Part shown: positions 34,839 through 43,801 of the stretch, piece after piece
Position numbering within the stretch: position 1 is the stretch's first letter
Layout: each line of letters begins with the position of its first letter
Assembly (NCBI RefSeq): GCF_003480435.1
Contig: NZ_QUJB01000001.1
Coordinates: 62,001-126,000 of the forward strand
Origin: Clostridium sp. AM30-24
GTDB lineage: Bacteria > Bacillota > Clostridia > Lachnospirales > Lachnospiraceae
Reading direction: 5' to 3'
DNA length: 64,000 bases
Translations under genes and position numbers: made by a program
The notes under the pieces: model-generated
What the model was told of the DNA's origin: nothing
What the model saw: only the letters and a program-made list of their open reading frames with translations
Database searches by the model: none

Positions 34839-35680
34839 AAAACAATACGAAATATTTTCTATTTGGACTGTCGCTTCTCTGCGTATGCATGATCGGAATC
34901 ACGACGATCAAGGGAAGTATCTTAAATCCGCTGAGAACGGCGGTGGGCTATGTACTGGTGCCGATCCAGTCCGGCGTGAACCGGGTGGGCGGCGGCCTCT
35001 ATAATGAACTGAGCAGTGTCGGAAAGTTAAAGACGGCGCTGGCGGAAAATGAGACTTTAAAGACGAGAGTGAATGAGCTGACGGAAGAGAATACGAGACT
35101 TCGCTCGGAACAGTTTGAATTGGAGCGCTTAAGAAGCCTCTATGAGCTGGATCAAGAGTACATGCAGTACCATAAGATCGGCGCGCGTATCATCGCGAAG
35201 GATTCCAGTTCCTGGTTTTCCGTATTCCGGATCGATAAAGGAGCGGATGACGGAATCAAGCAGGATATGAATGTTATCGCTGGCGGCGGTCTTGTGGGCA
35301 TCGTTACGGATGTGGGAGCAAACTACGCGACGGTCCGTTCCATCATCGATGATTCCAGCCGTGTCAGTGCCATGGCACAGCAGTCCGGAGACTCCTGTAT
35401 CGTGGCGGGCGATTTAAAGCTCTTTAAAGAAGGACGCCTAAAGCTTTCCTACATGGAAAAGGATGATGATATCAAGGACGGTGACATGATCGTCACCTCC
35501 AATATCAGTGGAAAATTCCTGCCGGGGATCCTCGTGGGATACGCTACGGATATCACGGTAGATTACAATGACAACCTGACAAAATCAGGATACCTGATCC
35601 CTGCCGCAAGATTTGACAGACTTCAGGAAGTTCTGGTTATTACAGACTTAAAGGATGCGGGGCCGGAGATCAATGAATAG
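34835..35680 (+). CDS. mreC: Cell shape protein MreC
   Basis: A 281-residue bitopic protein: one membrane helix (about 8-26), a coiled coil (about 60-100, with LAENETLKTRVNELTEENTR), then beta-barrel domains with WFSVFRIDKGADDGIKQDM, GLVGIVTDVGANYATVRSII and a C-terminal LPGILVGYATDI. MreC links PBP2/RodA to the cytoskeleton in elongation. It overlaps radC (4 bp) and mreD (8 bp), showing translational coupling. Confidence 0.96.
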   Translation: MKNNTKYFLFGLSLLCVCMIGITTIKGSILNPLRTAVGYVLVPIQSGVNRVGGGLYNELSSVGKLKTALAENETLKTRVNELTEENTRLRSEQFELERLRSLYELDQEYMQYHKIGARIIAKDSSSWFSVFRIDKGADDGIKQDMNVIAGGGLVGIVTDVGANYATVRSIIDDSSRVSAMAQQSGDSCIVAGDLKLFKEGRLKLSYMEKDDDIKDGDMIVTSNISGKFLPGILVGYATDITVDYNDNLTKSGYLIPAARFDRLQEVLVITDLKDAGPEINE

Positions 35681-36203
35681 TAATATGAAACGGGTCATCG
35701 TAAGTTTCGTTCTGGTGATCCTTGCATTTATCGTGCAGACGTGCATCTTTCCGCTGCTGCCGTTTTTGGCAGTTTACCCGAACCTCATGGTGATTCTGGT
35801 GTTTTCCTTTGGATTTATACGTGGAAGCGCCTGGGGCATGGGGTATGGGCTGCTTGCAGGACTTTTGATGGATCTTTCGTCGGGAGGTTCCCTTGGGTTT
35901 TACACGCTGGCTTTTATCTGGATGGGCTATGTGAACGGAATCTGCACAAAGTATTATTACGAGGACTATATTACGCTGCCGCTGGTGCTTTCAGCGCTGA
36001 ACGAAGTGTTTTATAATTTCTATCTTTATGTATTCGGCTTCCTGGTGCGGGGAAGATTAAGCTTCGGATATTATCTTATCAATATTATCCTGCCGGAGAC
36101 GATCTTCACCGTTGTGACAACACTGATCCTGTACCGGCTGTTCCTCTATATCAGCCGCAAACTGGAAGAGATGGAAAAAAGGAGAGACACAACGATTGTT
36201 TAA
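35673..36203 (+). CDS. mreD: Rod shape-determining protein MreD
   Basis: A 176-residue integral membrane protein with about five or six hydrophobic helices, starting MNSNMKRVIVSFVLVILAF. The segment GSAWGMGYGLLAGLLMDLSS matches the MreD core. The ATG at 35673 overlaps the mreC stop by 8 bp. It ends in a charged cytoplasmic tail that overlaps the TTG start of PBP2 by 8 bp. Confidence 0.92.
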   Translation: MNSNMKRVIVSFVLVILAFIVQTCIFPLLPFLAVYPNLMVILVFSFGFIRGSAWGMGYGLLAGLLMDLSSGGSLGFYTLAFIWMGYVNGICTKYYYEDYITLPLVLSALNEVFYNFYLYVFGFLVRGRLSFGYYLINIILPETIFTVVTTLILYRLFLYISRKLEEMEKRRDTTIV

Positions 36204-39075
36204 CGATTTTTCTGAGATCCTGAAAGAGTTTTTGAAAAAACTGCTGTCGTCAAGGCTTGTGCTCCTGTCGGTGGTATTTGTGGGGCTTTATGCGATTCTG
36301 GGCATCCGCCTGTTCAAGCTCCAGATCATTGAAGGAGAGCAGTTTCAGGAGAATTACATGGCGAAGACGGAAAAAAAGATCAGTCTTACCGGTACCCGTG
36401 GAAACATTTTTGACAGAAACGGGAATGTACTTGCATATAATAAACTGTCGTACAATGTGACGATTCAGGATAACGGAGATTACAAGAAATCCAACGACAG
36501 GAACCGGATGCTTTTAGAGCTTGTCCGGATCCTGAACCGCCACGGAGAGAGTGTGGAAGGTGATTTTTCTATCGGGTATGATTCCTCCGGGGAGATGATC
36601 TTCACGACGACCAGTGAGGCGGCAAGACGGCGTTTTTTAAGCGATTATTATGGATTAAAAAAGACGGATGATCTGGATGATGCGGAAGGAAAATATCCAT
36701 CTGATGTGACGGCGAGGGAAGTATTTGACGCCCGGGTGAAATACTATGGTCTGGATCAGCTAAAGGATGATAACGGTGTCCCCATTGAGATCACAGATGA
36801 GGAAGCCCTCGGAATCATCAATATCCGTTATACCATGGGACTTACCGCTTACCGGAAATACGAGTCCACGACGATCGCCTCCGATGTCAGTAAGGAGACC
36901 ATGACGGATGTGCTGGAAAATTCCGGGAATTTAAAAGGAGTCGGAATTGAGGAATCCACGATCCGTGTTTACAATGACAGCGTCTATTTTGCGCCGATCA
37001 TCGGATACATCGGAAAAGTATGGGACGACGAGCTTGAGAAACTCCGAGAGACAAATCCGGACTACGAGCTGACGGATCTTGTGGGCAAGACCGGTATTGA
37101 GGCATCCATGGAGACGGAACTTCAGGGAAAGAAAGGTTCCCAGACCATGTATGTGGACAGCATGGGACGGATCCTCGAAGTTGTCAAACGCACGGAACCG
37201 GAAGCAGGCCACGACGTTTATCTTACACTGGATCGTGACCTTCAGATCGGTGTGTACCATCTTCTGGAGCAGCAGCTTGCCGGCATCATCACAGGAAAGC
37301 TCGTAAACCGTGATCTGACGGACAGTGACTACCAGAAAGCGGCAAATATCCCGATTCCGGTGAAGGATGTCTATTATCAGCTGATCAACAATAATGTTCT
37401 GGATCTTGCGGCATTTTCCGCGCCGGAGGCGTCCCAGACAGAGAAAAACATCTACGCAAAATACAGCCGGTCGAGAGAGCAGATCCTCGCCCAGATCCGC
37501 AGTGAACTCACGGATGGATCCGCGGGGAAGATGTCAGATCTGCCGGAAGATATGTTCGCCTACATGCAGTATATCTATACCTTGCTTTCTGACCGCCAGA
37601 TCATCAAGACGGCTAAGATCGATCAGGAGTCCGATACCTACAAGGCCTGGAAGGACGATTCCATCAGTCTCAGGGATTATCTGTACGATGGAATTGCGGA
37701 GAGCTGGATCGATACAACGAAATTAAAGATCGAATCCAGATATTCCGATGCGGACAGTATTTACCAGACGATCGTGGAGTATGTGATGGATGACCTGCAA
37801 AATGACGCGGCATTCACAAAGAAGATCTTCCGGTATCTTGTAAATAATGGCACCGTCTCCGGAAAGGAACTCTGCCTTGCTCTATATGACCAGAATATCC
37901 TCGCCTACGACGAGAATGAGGTACGGATGCTGGAAGCGGGCGGAGACGAGTATGCGTTCCAGTTTATCAGAAAAAAGATTTCTGATATTGAGATCACGCC
38001 GGCACAGCTTGCTCTGGATCCATGCTCTGCCAGTGCGGTGATCACGGATGTCAATACCGGTGAGGTTAGGGCCCTCGTGACATACCCAAGCTACGACAAC
38101 AACAAGTTTTCCGGAACCGTTGACGCGGAATACTACAATAAACTGAATAACGACCAGTCCCTGCCGCTCTTCAACAATGCCACACAGGCACAGAAAGCGC
38201 CGGGATCTACCTTCAAGCCGATCATTGCGGTGGCGGCTCTGGAGGAGGGCGTGATCGGGTTAAACGATACGGTAAACTGTACCGGCGTTTACAAAGAAAT
38301 CACACCGTCCTTAAAGTGCTGGATCTATCCGGGACAGCACGGACCTCTCGATGTGGTCCACGGTATCCAGAATTCCTGTAATGTGTTCTTCTCGGAGATG
38401 GGACATCGTCTCTCCATGGATGAGAACGGAAACTATTCACCGGAGCTTGGTATCGAGAAGATCCGGAAATACGCGTCTATGTTCGGTCTGGATGAGACAT
38501 CCGGAATTGAGATCGCGGAGAGAGAACCGCAGATGACAACGGAGAAGCCGGAGGCATCCTCCATCGGACAGGGTAAGAACTCCTATTCCAATGTCCAGCT
38601 TTCCAGATATATCACGGCGGTGGCTAACAAGGGAACAGTCTATAAGTTAAGTCTTCTCGATAAGATGACGGATTCCCAGGGAAATCTCTTAAAAGATTTC
38701 ACACCGGAAATCCGATCCACCATCGATGTGAAGGATTCCACCTGGAATGCGGTTCACACTGGAATGCGCCGGGTTATCTCTGATGGTTCCGCAAGAAAGA
38801 TATTCAGCGATCTTGAGGTGGATATCGCCGGAAAGACTGGTACTGCCGAGGAACTTAAAAATGGACACCGGATCAACCACGCATTCTTTGTCTCCTTTGC
38901 TCCGTATCAGAATCCGGAGATTGCAGTGACGGTAAATATTCCCTACGGATATTCATCATCTAACGCTGCGACTGCCGCGAAAAATATATATCGGTTCTAC
39001 TACGGATATACAGATCTGAACTACATTCTGAATAACAGTGCGTTAAATTCTTCAAATGTGGAGATCGGAGATTAG
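36196..39075 (+). CDS. mrdA: Penicillin-binding protein 2, elongation transpeptidase, with long insert
   Basis: A class B PBP that cross-links peptidoglycan with RodA. The start is a TTG (36196) behind GGAGAGAC. Order: cytoplasmic tail, membrane helix (about 18-36), PBP dimerisation domain (TRGNIFDRNGNVLAYN), then the transpeptidase domain with Ser671 in STFK, Ser727-Cys-Asn729 and Lys880-Thr-Gly882 in the KTG box. At 959 residues it is about 250 longer than usual. The surplus is mainly an insert at about residues 360-605, between LTLDRDLQIGVYHLLEQQL and the normal AVITDVNTGEVRALVTYPSY strand. The insert is helical, charged and without motifs I know. All catalytic residues are intact. Confidence 0.94.
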   Translation: MFNDFSEILKEFLKKLLSSRLVLLSVVFVGLYAILGIRLFKLQIIEGEQFQENYMAKTEKKISLTGTRGNIFDRNGNVLAYNKLSYNVTIQDNGDYKKSNDRNRMLLELVRILNRHGESVEGDFSIGYDSSGEMIFTTTSEAARRRFLSDYYGLKKTDDLDDAEGKYPSDVTAREVFDARVKYYGLDQLKDDNGVPIEITDEEALGIINIRYTMGLTAYRKYESTTIASDVSKETMTDVLENSGNLKGVGIEESTIRVYNDSVYFAPIIGYIGKVWDDELEKLRETNPDYELTDLVGKTGIEASMETELQGKKGSQTMYVDSMGRILEVVKRTEPEAGHDVYLTLDRDLQIGVYHLLEQQLAGIITGKLVNRDLTDSDYQKAANIPIPVKDVYYQLINNNVLDLAAFSAPEASQTEKNIYAKYSRSREQILAQIRSELTDGSAGKMSDLPEDMFAYMQYIYTLLSDRQIIKTAKIDQESDTYKAWKDDSISLRDYLYDGIAESWIDTTKLKIESRYSDADSIYQTIVEYVMDDLQNDAAFTKKIFRYLVNNGTVSGKELCLALYDQNILAYDENEVRMLEAGGDEYAFQFIRKKISDIEITPAQLALDPCSASAVITDVNTGEVRALVTYPSYDNNKFSGTVDAEYYNKLNNDQSLPLFNNATQAQKAPGSTFKPIIAVAALEEGVIGLNDTVNCTGVYKEITPSLKCWIYPGQHGPLDVVHGIQNSCNVFFSEMGHRLSMDENGNYSPELGIEKIRKYASMFGLDETSGIEIAEREPQMTTEKPEASSIGQGKNSYSNVQLSRYITAVANKGTVYKLSLLDKMTDSQGNLLKDFTPEIRSTIDVKDSTWNAVHTGMRRVISDGSARKIFSDLEVDIAGKTGTAEELKNGHRINHAFFVSFAPYQNPEIAVTVNIPYGYSSSNAATAAKNIYRFYYGYTDLNYILNNSALNSSNVEIGD

Positions 39076-39102
39076 TTCACGTATTGCATGATCAAAAAGC
39101 TG

Positions 39103-39126
39103 CAGCCCGGCGTATATGCCGGGCTG
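39103..39126. other. GC-rich hairpin between PBP2 and minC
   Basis: CAGCCCGGC and GCCGGGCTG form a perfect 9-bp stem around GTATAT. There is no T-run after it, so it is not a standard terminator; it could be a processing or attenuation site. Confidence 0.6.
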
Positions 39127-39181
39127 TAAGGCGTTGATGCTCCGGCGTGTCCGCCGAGGTTACATAAAGGGGGATTTCAAG

Positions 39182-39847
39182 ATGAAAGATGCTGTCGTAA
39201 TCAAGGGAAATAAAGCTGGAATGACGGTTTATCTGGAGAAAGACCTGAATTTTGAGGAAGTTCTTCAGGCGATCGCTAAGAAGTTCAAGGCAACGGCGAA
39301 ATTCTGGGGAGCTGCCCAGATGACGCTGACCCTGGAGGGACGGGAACTGACTACGGAGGAGGAATACCGTGTCGTGCAGACGATCACGGAAAACTCTGAT
39401 ATCGAAGTGCTTTGTCTTCTTGACACGGATGGAAACCGGACGAAAAAGTGTGAGAAAGCGTTAAATGAGAAGCTGATGGAACTGTCTTCTCTTACGGGAC
39501 AGTTTTACAAGGGAAATCTGCGGGACGGGGATGAGCTGGAATCGGAAGCCAGTATCGTCGTGATCGGTGACGTGGAAAAAGGAGCGAAGGTCAGCGCAAA
39601 GGGAAATATTATCGTTTTAGGTGCACTCCGCGGAGCGGCTCACGCAGGCGTATGCGGAAACGAGGATGCGGTGATCGTTGCTTTCGAGATGGCACCTTTA
39701 TCTGTGAGGATCGCTGGACTTTCTCCGAAAAAAGCGGGAAATGGGCGCCACCTCGGAAGAGGACCGATGATGATCCTGTCTGAAAATGGGAAAGTTGTCG
39801 AAGAACCGATCAAAAAGAGCTTTCTGAGTGCGCTGAACTTTATTTAA
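39182..39847 (+). CDS. minC: Septum site-determining protein MinC
   Basis: MinC blocks FtsZ assembly away from midcell. The 221-residue protein has an N-terminal alpha/beta domain (DAVVIKGNKAGMTVYLE) and a C-terminal beta-helix with SIVVIGDVEKGAKVSAKG and IIVLGALRGAAHAG, the MinD-binding part. The ATG at 39182 follows GGGGGA; the in-frame extension to 39116 covers the hairpin. minD follows after 149 bp, in which I found no clear promoter. Confidence 0.94.
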   Translation: MKDAVVIKGNKAGMTVYLEKDLNFEEVLQAIAKKFKATAKFWGAAQMTLTLEGRELTTEEEYRVVQTITENSDIEVLCLLDTDGNRTKKCEKALNEKLMELSSLTGQFYKGNLRDGDELESEASIVVIGDVEKGAKVSAKGNIIVLGALRGAAHAGVCGNEDAVIVAFEMAPLSVRIAGLSPKKAGNGRHLGRGPMMILSENGKVVEEPIKKSFLSALNFI

Positions 39848-39996
39848 CTGTAAATTTTTTATAAACTCTATTTTTTGCTGGAAATTTTTGCTTTTTTCAT
39901 GTAAAATATATTTTGTGGATTTATGTCCAGGCAGCGCCGTTCTCTGAAAATTGAGGCGTTGCGGTACATTACAACTGAATACAGGAGGATATTCTT

Positions 39997-40788
39997 ATGA
40001 GTGAAGTCATTGTTGTTACATCCGGAAAAGGGGGTGTTGGCAAGACGACGACCTCGGCGAATGTCGGTACAGGACTTGCCATGCTTGGGGAGAAAGTGAT
40101 CCTGATCGATACAGATATCGGTCTTAGGAATCTCGACGTGGTGATGGGACTGGAGAACCGTATCGTCTACAATCTTGTGGACGTCGTGGAGGGAAACTGC
40201 CGTCTGAAGCAGGCACTGATAAAAGACAAAAGATATCCGAACCTGTTTTTACTTCCGTCTGCCCAGACCAGGGACAAGTCCTCTGTGACTCCCGGTCAGA
40301 TGCAAAAGCTGGTGGACGATTTGAGAGAAGAGTTTGATTATGTACTGTTAGATTGTCCTGCCGGGATCGAGCAGGGATTTAAGAATGCCATTGCCGGAGC
40401 GGACCGTGCCTTTGTGGTAACGACTCCCGAAGTGTCGGCGATCCGCGACGCGGACCGTATCATCGGTCTTCTGGAGGCGGAAGAAATCTCAAAGATGGAT
40501 CTCATCGTAAATCGGATCCGTATGGATATGGTCCGGCGGGGGGATATGATGTCGATGGAAGATGTGACGGATATCCTTGGAATTCCGATTCTCGGCGCGA
40601 TCCCGGACGATGAGGAGATCGTGATCTCCACGAATCAGGGGGAACCTCTGGTGGGAATGAATTCCTTTGCCGGACAGGCTTATCTTAATATCTGTAAGCG
40701 GATACTCGGTCAGGAGGTACCTCTTATGGGACTTGAGAAAAGCAAAGGATTCTTCCATATGTTTAGCGGACTCTTAAAGCGGGCATAA
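39997..40788 (+). CDS. minD: Septum site-determining ATPase MinD
   Basis: A 263-residue ParA/MinD-type ATPase with the deviant Walker A KGGVGKT (Lys11 to Thr17), GLRNLDVVMGLENR, Walker B DYVLLDCPAGIEQG and a C-terminal membrane-targeting amphipathic segment GFFHMFSGLLKRA. The start follows AGGAGG. minE begins directly after the stop codon. Confidence 0.98.
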   Translation: MSEVIVVTSGKGGVGKTTTSANVGTGLAMLGEKVILIDTDIGLRNLDVVMGLENRIVYNLVDVVEGNCRLKQALIKDKRYPNLFLLPSAQTRDKSSVTPGQMQKLVDDLREEFDYVLLDCPAGIEQGFKNAIAGADRAFVVTTPEVSAIRDADRIIGLLEAEEISKMDLIVNRIRMDMVRRGDMMSMEDVTDILGIPILGAIPDDEEIVISTNQGEPLVGMNSFAGQAYLNICKRILGQEVPLMGLEKSKGFFHMFSGLLKRA

Positions 40789-41073
40789 ATGAAGAAGAGG
40801 CTGTTCCATATCCTGACAGGAAGAAATTCCGGAAGTATCGCAAAAAAACGGCTTGAGTTTCTGCTGATCGCAGATCGGGCCGGATGTACACCGGAGATCC
40901 TTGAAATGTTAAAAAACGACATGATAAAAGTCATATCGAGATATGTGATGATCGAGCCGGAAGAGCTGGAGATCAAGGTGATCCACATGGACCACAGAGG
41001 GGCGGGAGAGAAGCTCCCTGTCCTGTATGCCAGTATCCCGGTTCGGGAACTGATAGTTAAGGGGACATTTTAA
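40789..41073 (+). CDS. minE: Division topological specificity factor MinE
   Basis: The 94-residue protein has the anti-MinCD N-terminal helix (AKKRLEFLLIADRAG) and the dimeric topological specificity domain (MLKNDMIKVISRYVMI then ELEIKVIH). The ATG abuts the minD stop without any gap. Its presence means Min oscillation of the E. coli type is possible, unlike Bacillus, which uses DivIVA/MinJ. Confidence 0.95.
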   Translation: MKKRLFHILTGRNSGSIAKKRLEFLLIADRAGCTPEILEMLKNDMIKVISRYVMIEPEELEIKVIHMDHRGAGEKLPVLYASIPVRELIVKGTF

Positions 41074-41077
41074 ATAC

Positions 41078-42208
41078 ATGTTTTCAGAATACAATTTTAA
41101 AAATCTCAATTTCCGCCTGCTGTTCTACGCTCTTGCGCTAAATGCGATCGGACTTCTCGTGATCAACAGCGCGGTAAATGGAGACAGAAGCTATATCAAC
41201 CGCCAGTTGATCGGCCTTTTCGGCGGACTGGTGATCATGACTTTTCTGGCTCTGATGGATTACCACAAACTGATGCGCTGCACCGGCGTGATCTACCTCG
41301 GATGTGTGGCGATCCTCCTCGCGATCATCGTCGCGGGACAGTTTGGAGGAGCCGGGACCGGTGCGAGACGCTGGATCACGCTTCCTGTTATCGGACGTTT
41401 CCAGCCGTCGGAATTTGTTAAGATCGGTCTGATTATTTTCTTCTCCTGGTTTCTGCAGCGAAATCAGGAGAGGATCAACAATCTCCGCACATTGATTATC
41501 GTCGGAGCGTTTGCTGCAGTTCCATTGCTTCTCATCATGAAGCAGCCGGATCTGTCCACGAGTATCGTTATCGTGTTTATTATCGTATGCCTGATCTTTG
41601 TCGCGGGTCTCAGCTATAAATGGATTGTCGGCGCGGCTGCTGTCGGGATCCCGGGGCTGGCACTCACGGTATTTCTTGCTGAGCGGGGCGCTGTTCCGTT
41701 CCTGACAGGATATCAGGTAAACCGGATCCTCGCCTTCATCAATCCCGGAAAATACGCGGATTTAAATGTCCAGCAGGACAACTCAAAGATGGCGATCGGA
41801 TCGGGAATGCTTTATGGAAAGGGTCTTCTCAACGAGACGGCTATTTCTGTAAAAAACGGAAATTTCTTATCTGAGGAACACACCGATTTTATTTTTGCCG
41901 TGATCGGTGAGGAGATGGGATTTGTAGGCTGTATGCTTGTGCTGATCCTGTACCTTCTTTTTGTATTTGAATGCCTGCGAATGGCAGGGAGAACGAGGGA
42001 CCTGACCGGAAAGCTTCTCTGCACCGGGATGGCTGCTCTCGTTGGATTCCAGGCATTTACAAACATTGCGGTTGCCACCGGGATTTTCCCAAACACCGGA
42101 CTACCGCTTCCGTTTATCAGTTATGGTGTAAGTTCTCTGGTAAGTCTTTATATCGGCATTGGCGTTCTTCTGAACGTCGGACTGCAGCAAAACAAACTTG
42201 AATTTTAG
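41078..42208 (+). CDS. rodA: RodA/FtsW-family peptidoglycan glycosyltransferase
   Basis: A SEDS-family polymerase with about ten membrane segments and 376 residues. Motifs: GGAGTGARRWITLPVIGRFQ, the catalytic-Asp region KQPDLSTSIVIV, SEEHTDFIFAVIGEEMGFVG and the C-terminal PFISYGVSSLVSLYIGIGVL. The nearby PBP2 and MreCD favour RodA over FtsW or SpoVE. It starts 4 bp after minE; the first residues are FSEYNFKNLNFRLL. It ends 11 bp before mgsA. Confidence 0.92.
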   Translation: MFSEYNFKNLNFRLLFYALALNAIGLLVINSAVNGDRSYINRQLIGLFGGLVIMTFLALMDYHKLMRCTGVIYLGCVAILLAIIVAGQFGGAGTGARRWITLPVIGRFQPSEFVKIGLIIFFSWFLQRNQERINNLRTLIIVGAFAAVPLLLIMKQPDLSTSIVIVFIIVCLIFVAGLSYKWIVGAAAVGIPGLALTVFLAERGAVPFLTGYQVNRILAFINPGKYADLNVQQDNSKMAIGSGMLYGKGLLNETAISVKNGNFLSEEHTDFIFAVIGEEMGFVGCMLVLILYLLFVFECLRMAGRTRDLTGKLLCTGMAALVGFQAFTNIAVATGIFPNTGLPLPFISYGVSSLVSLYIGIGVLLNVGLQQNKLEF

Positions 42209-42219
42209 GAGGTATTGTT

Positions 42220-42615
42220 ATGAATGTTGGACTGATCGCGCATGATTCCAAAAAGAAACTGATGCAGAACTTCTGTATCGCCTACAAAGGAATCCTAAGC
42301 AAACATAACCTCTATGCGACCGGGACCACCGGCAAACTCATCGAGGAAGTCACAAATTTAAATATCCATAAATTCCTGCCGGGTCACCTTGGCGGGGAAC
42401 AGCAGATGGGAGCTCAGATCGAGAACAATGATATGGATCTCGTGATCTTTTTAAGAGACCCGCTGTCTCCGAAGTCCCATGAGCCGGATGTCAACAAGGC
42501 TGTGAGACTTTGCGATATCCACAATGTTCCGCTGGCGACAAATCTTGCTACTGCAGAACTCCTTATCAAGGCTCTGGACCGCGGTGATCTGGAATGGCGT
42601 GAGATGTATAAGTAA
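42220..42615 (+). CDS. mgsA: Methylglyoxal synthase
   Basis: Converts dihydroxyacetone phosphate to methylglyoxal, a glycolytic bypass. The 131-residue protein has NVGLIAHDSKKK, TGTTGKLIEE, LPGHLGGEQQMGAQI and FLRDPLSPKSHEPDV with the catalytic Asp region. It is slightly shorter than E. coli MgsA at both ends, as in other Clostridia. An AGGAGGT site precedes the start. Its operon position behind rodA is common in Lachnospiraceae-like genomes (recalled, not checked). Confidence 0.96.
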   Translation: MNVGLIAHDSKKKLMQNFCIAYKGILSKHNLYATGTTGKLIEEVTNLNIHKFLPGHLGGEQQMGAQIENNDMDLVIFLRDPLSPKSHEPDVNKAVRLCDIHNVPLATNLATAELLIKALDRGDLEWREMYK

Positions 42616-43583
42616 TGGGTAAGAAAAGAAGATGGATTCCGGGAATTGTGGGACTCTGCCTGCTTCTTGGTGCAGCTGGCTGCGCGAAATCAGCAGGTTT
42701 GGGCAGTGCCTATGCTCTGGATCAGAGAATTGAAACATTCGCATCCTCCGGAAACGGAAGGACGGCAAAAGGATTTGCAGAAGATCTGGCAGTTGTAATA
42801 GATGAAGCTGCCGCGGATGAAGCACTCACGGCGGAGTCTGCCGGAGTATTTCCTTTAAATGGCGGAAACGCTGTTTTCGCGCAGGATGTTTTTGAGCGCA
42901 AAAATCCCGCCAGCACGACAAAGGTCATGACAGCACTTGTGGCTTTGAAATATGGAAATCTTGATGATATGGTGACGGTTCCCCAGGAGTCGGTGATCAC
43001 GGAGAGCGGATCTTCCATGGCGGGGGTTGTTCCCGGAGATAAACTGACACTGGAGCAGCTCCTTTATGGTCTTTTGATCCCATCGGGAAACGATGCGGCA
43101 AACGCGATCGCAGTTCATATGGGCGGATCGATCGAAGGATTTGTTAAAATGATGAACGAAGAAGCAGCCCGGATCGGTGCCACAGGGACGCATTTTGCAA
43201 ATGCCAATGGTCTGACGGATGAAGACCACTATATGACCGCCTATGATCTCTATCTGATATTCCATGAGGCGTTAAAGTATGAAAAGTTCCGGGACATCAT
43301 CGGGACAAAAACGTACACTGCGTCCTATAAAGGGGCAGATGGATCGGATAAGACCGCGTCCTGGAGTGTCAGCAATTACTACATGCTCGGAAAGAGGGAA
43401 ATGCCGGATGGACTCTCTGTATTCGGAGGAAAGACCGGAACCACGCAGGCAGCGGGGTATTGTCTGATCATGGGGGAGACGGATGCAGGCGGAAAAGAAT
43501 ATGCGTCCGTGGTGATGCACGCGGACAGCAGGGATGCGCTGTATTCAGATATGTCGAAGATCATGGAAAAGATTGACCGGTAA
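42615..43583 (+). CDS. D-alanyl-D-alanine carboxypeptidase (class C, DacF/PBP5-like)
   Basis: A 322-residue serine peptidase that trims stem pentapeptides. Active-site motifs are Ser100-Thr-Thr-Lys103, Ser157-Gly-Asn159 and Lys273-Thr-Gly275. The N-terminus has a hydrophobic signal ending LLLGAAGC, which may be a lipoprotein site (Cys23), but the residues before it are not an ideal lipobox. It is shorter than PBP5 because the C-terminal stalk and amphipathic anchor are missing. The start overlaps the mgsA stop by one base (TAATG). A terminator follows. Confidence 0.93.
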   Translation: MGKKRRWIPGIVGLCLLLGAAGCAKSAGLGSAYALDQRIETFASSGNGRTAKGFAEDLAVVIDEAAADEALTAESAGVFPLNGGNAVFAQDVFERKNPASTTKVMTALVALKYGNLDDMVTVPQESVITESGSSMAGVVPGDKLTLEQLLYGLLIPSGNDAANAIAVHMGGSIEGFVKMMNEEAARIGATGTHFANANGLTDEDHYMTAYDLYLIFHEALKYEKFRDIIGTKTYTASYKGADGSDKTASWSVSNYYMLGKREMPDGLSVFGGKTGTTQAAGYCLIMGETDAGGKEYASVVMHADSRDALYSDMSKIMEKIDR

Positions 43584-43605
43584 ATCAAAAGAAAAGAAAA
43601 AATGG

Positions 43606-43656
43606 ACAGGATGTGAAAGTTTTCGAAAGCTCCGAAGATTTTCACGTCCTGTTTTT
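43606..43656 (+). terminator. Rho-independent terminator of the radC-dacF block
   Basis: ACAGGATGTGAAA pairs with TTTCACGTCCTGT (one G-U) and is followed by TTTTT. Confidence 0.9.
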
Positions 43657-43713
43657 ACATTGCGGGTACATTCTGCATTTGTTTGAAATTTTTTTGAAAT
43701 TTAGAAATAATGG

Positions 43714-43742
43714 TTGCAAATTATCAGCAAATAGTCTATAAT
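43714..43742 (+). promoter_or_regulatory. Strong sigma-A promoter for the small P-loop gene
   Basis: TTGCAA and consensus TATAAT with a 17-bp spacer, 60 bp before the start. Confidence 0.88.
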
Positions 43743-43801
43743 AAATTTACAAACAAGAGATTTTTTATACAAAATATATAAAATCCAAGGAGGAGTGCAT
43801 T

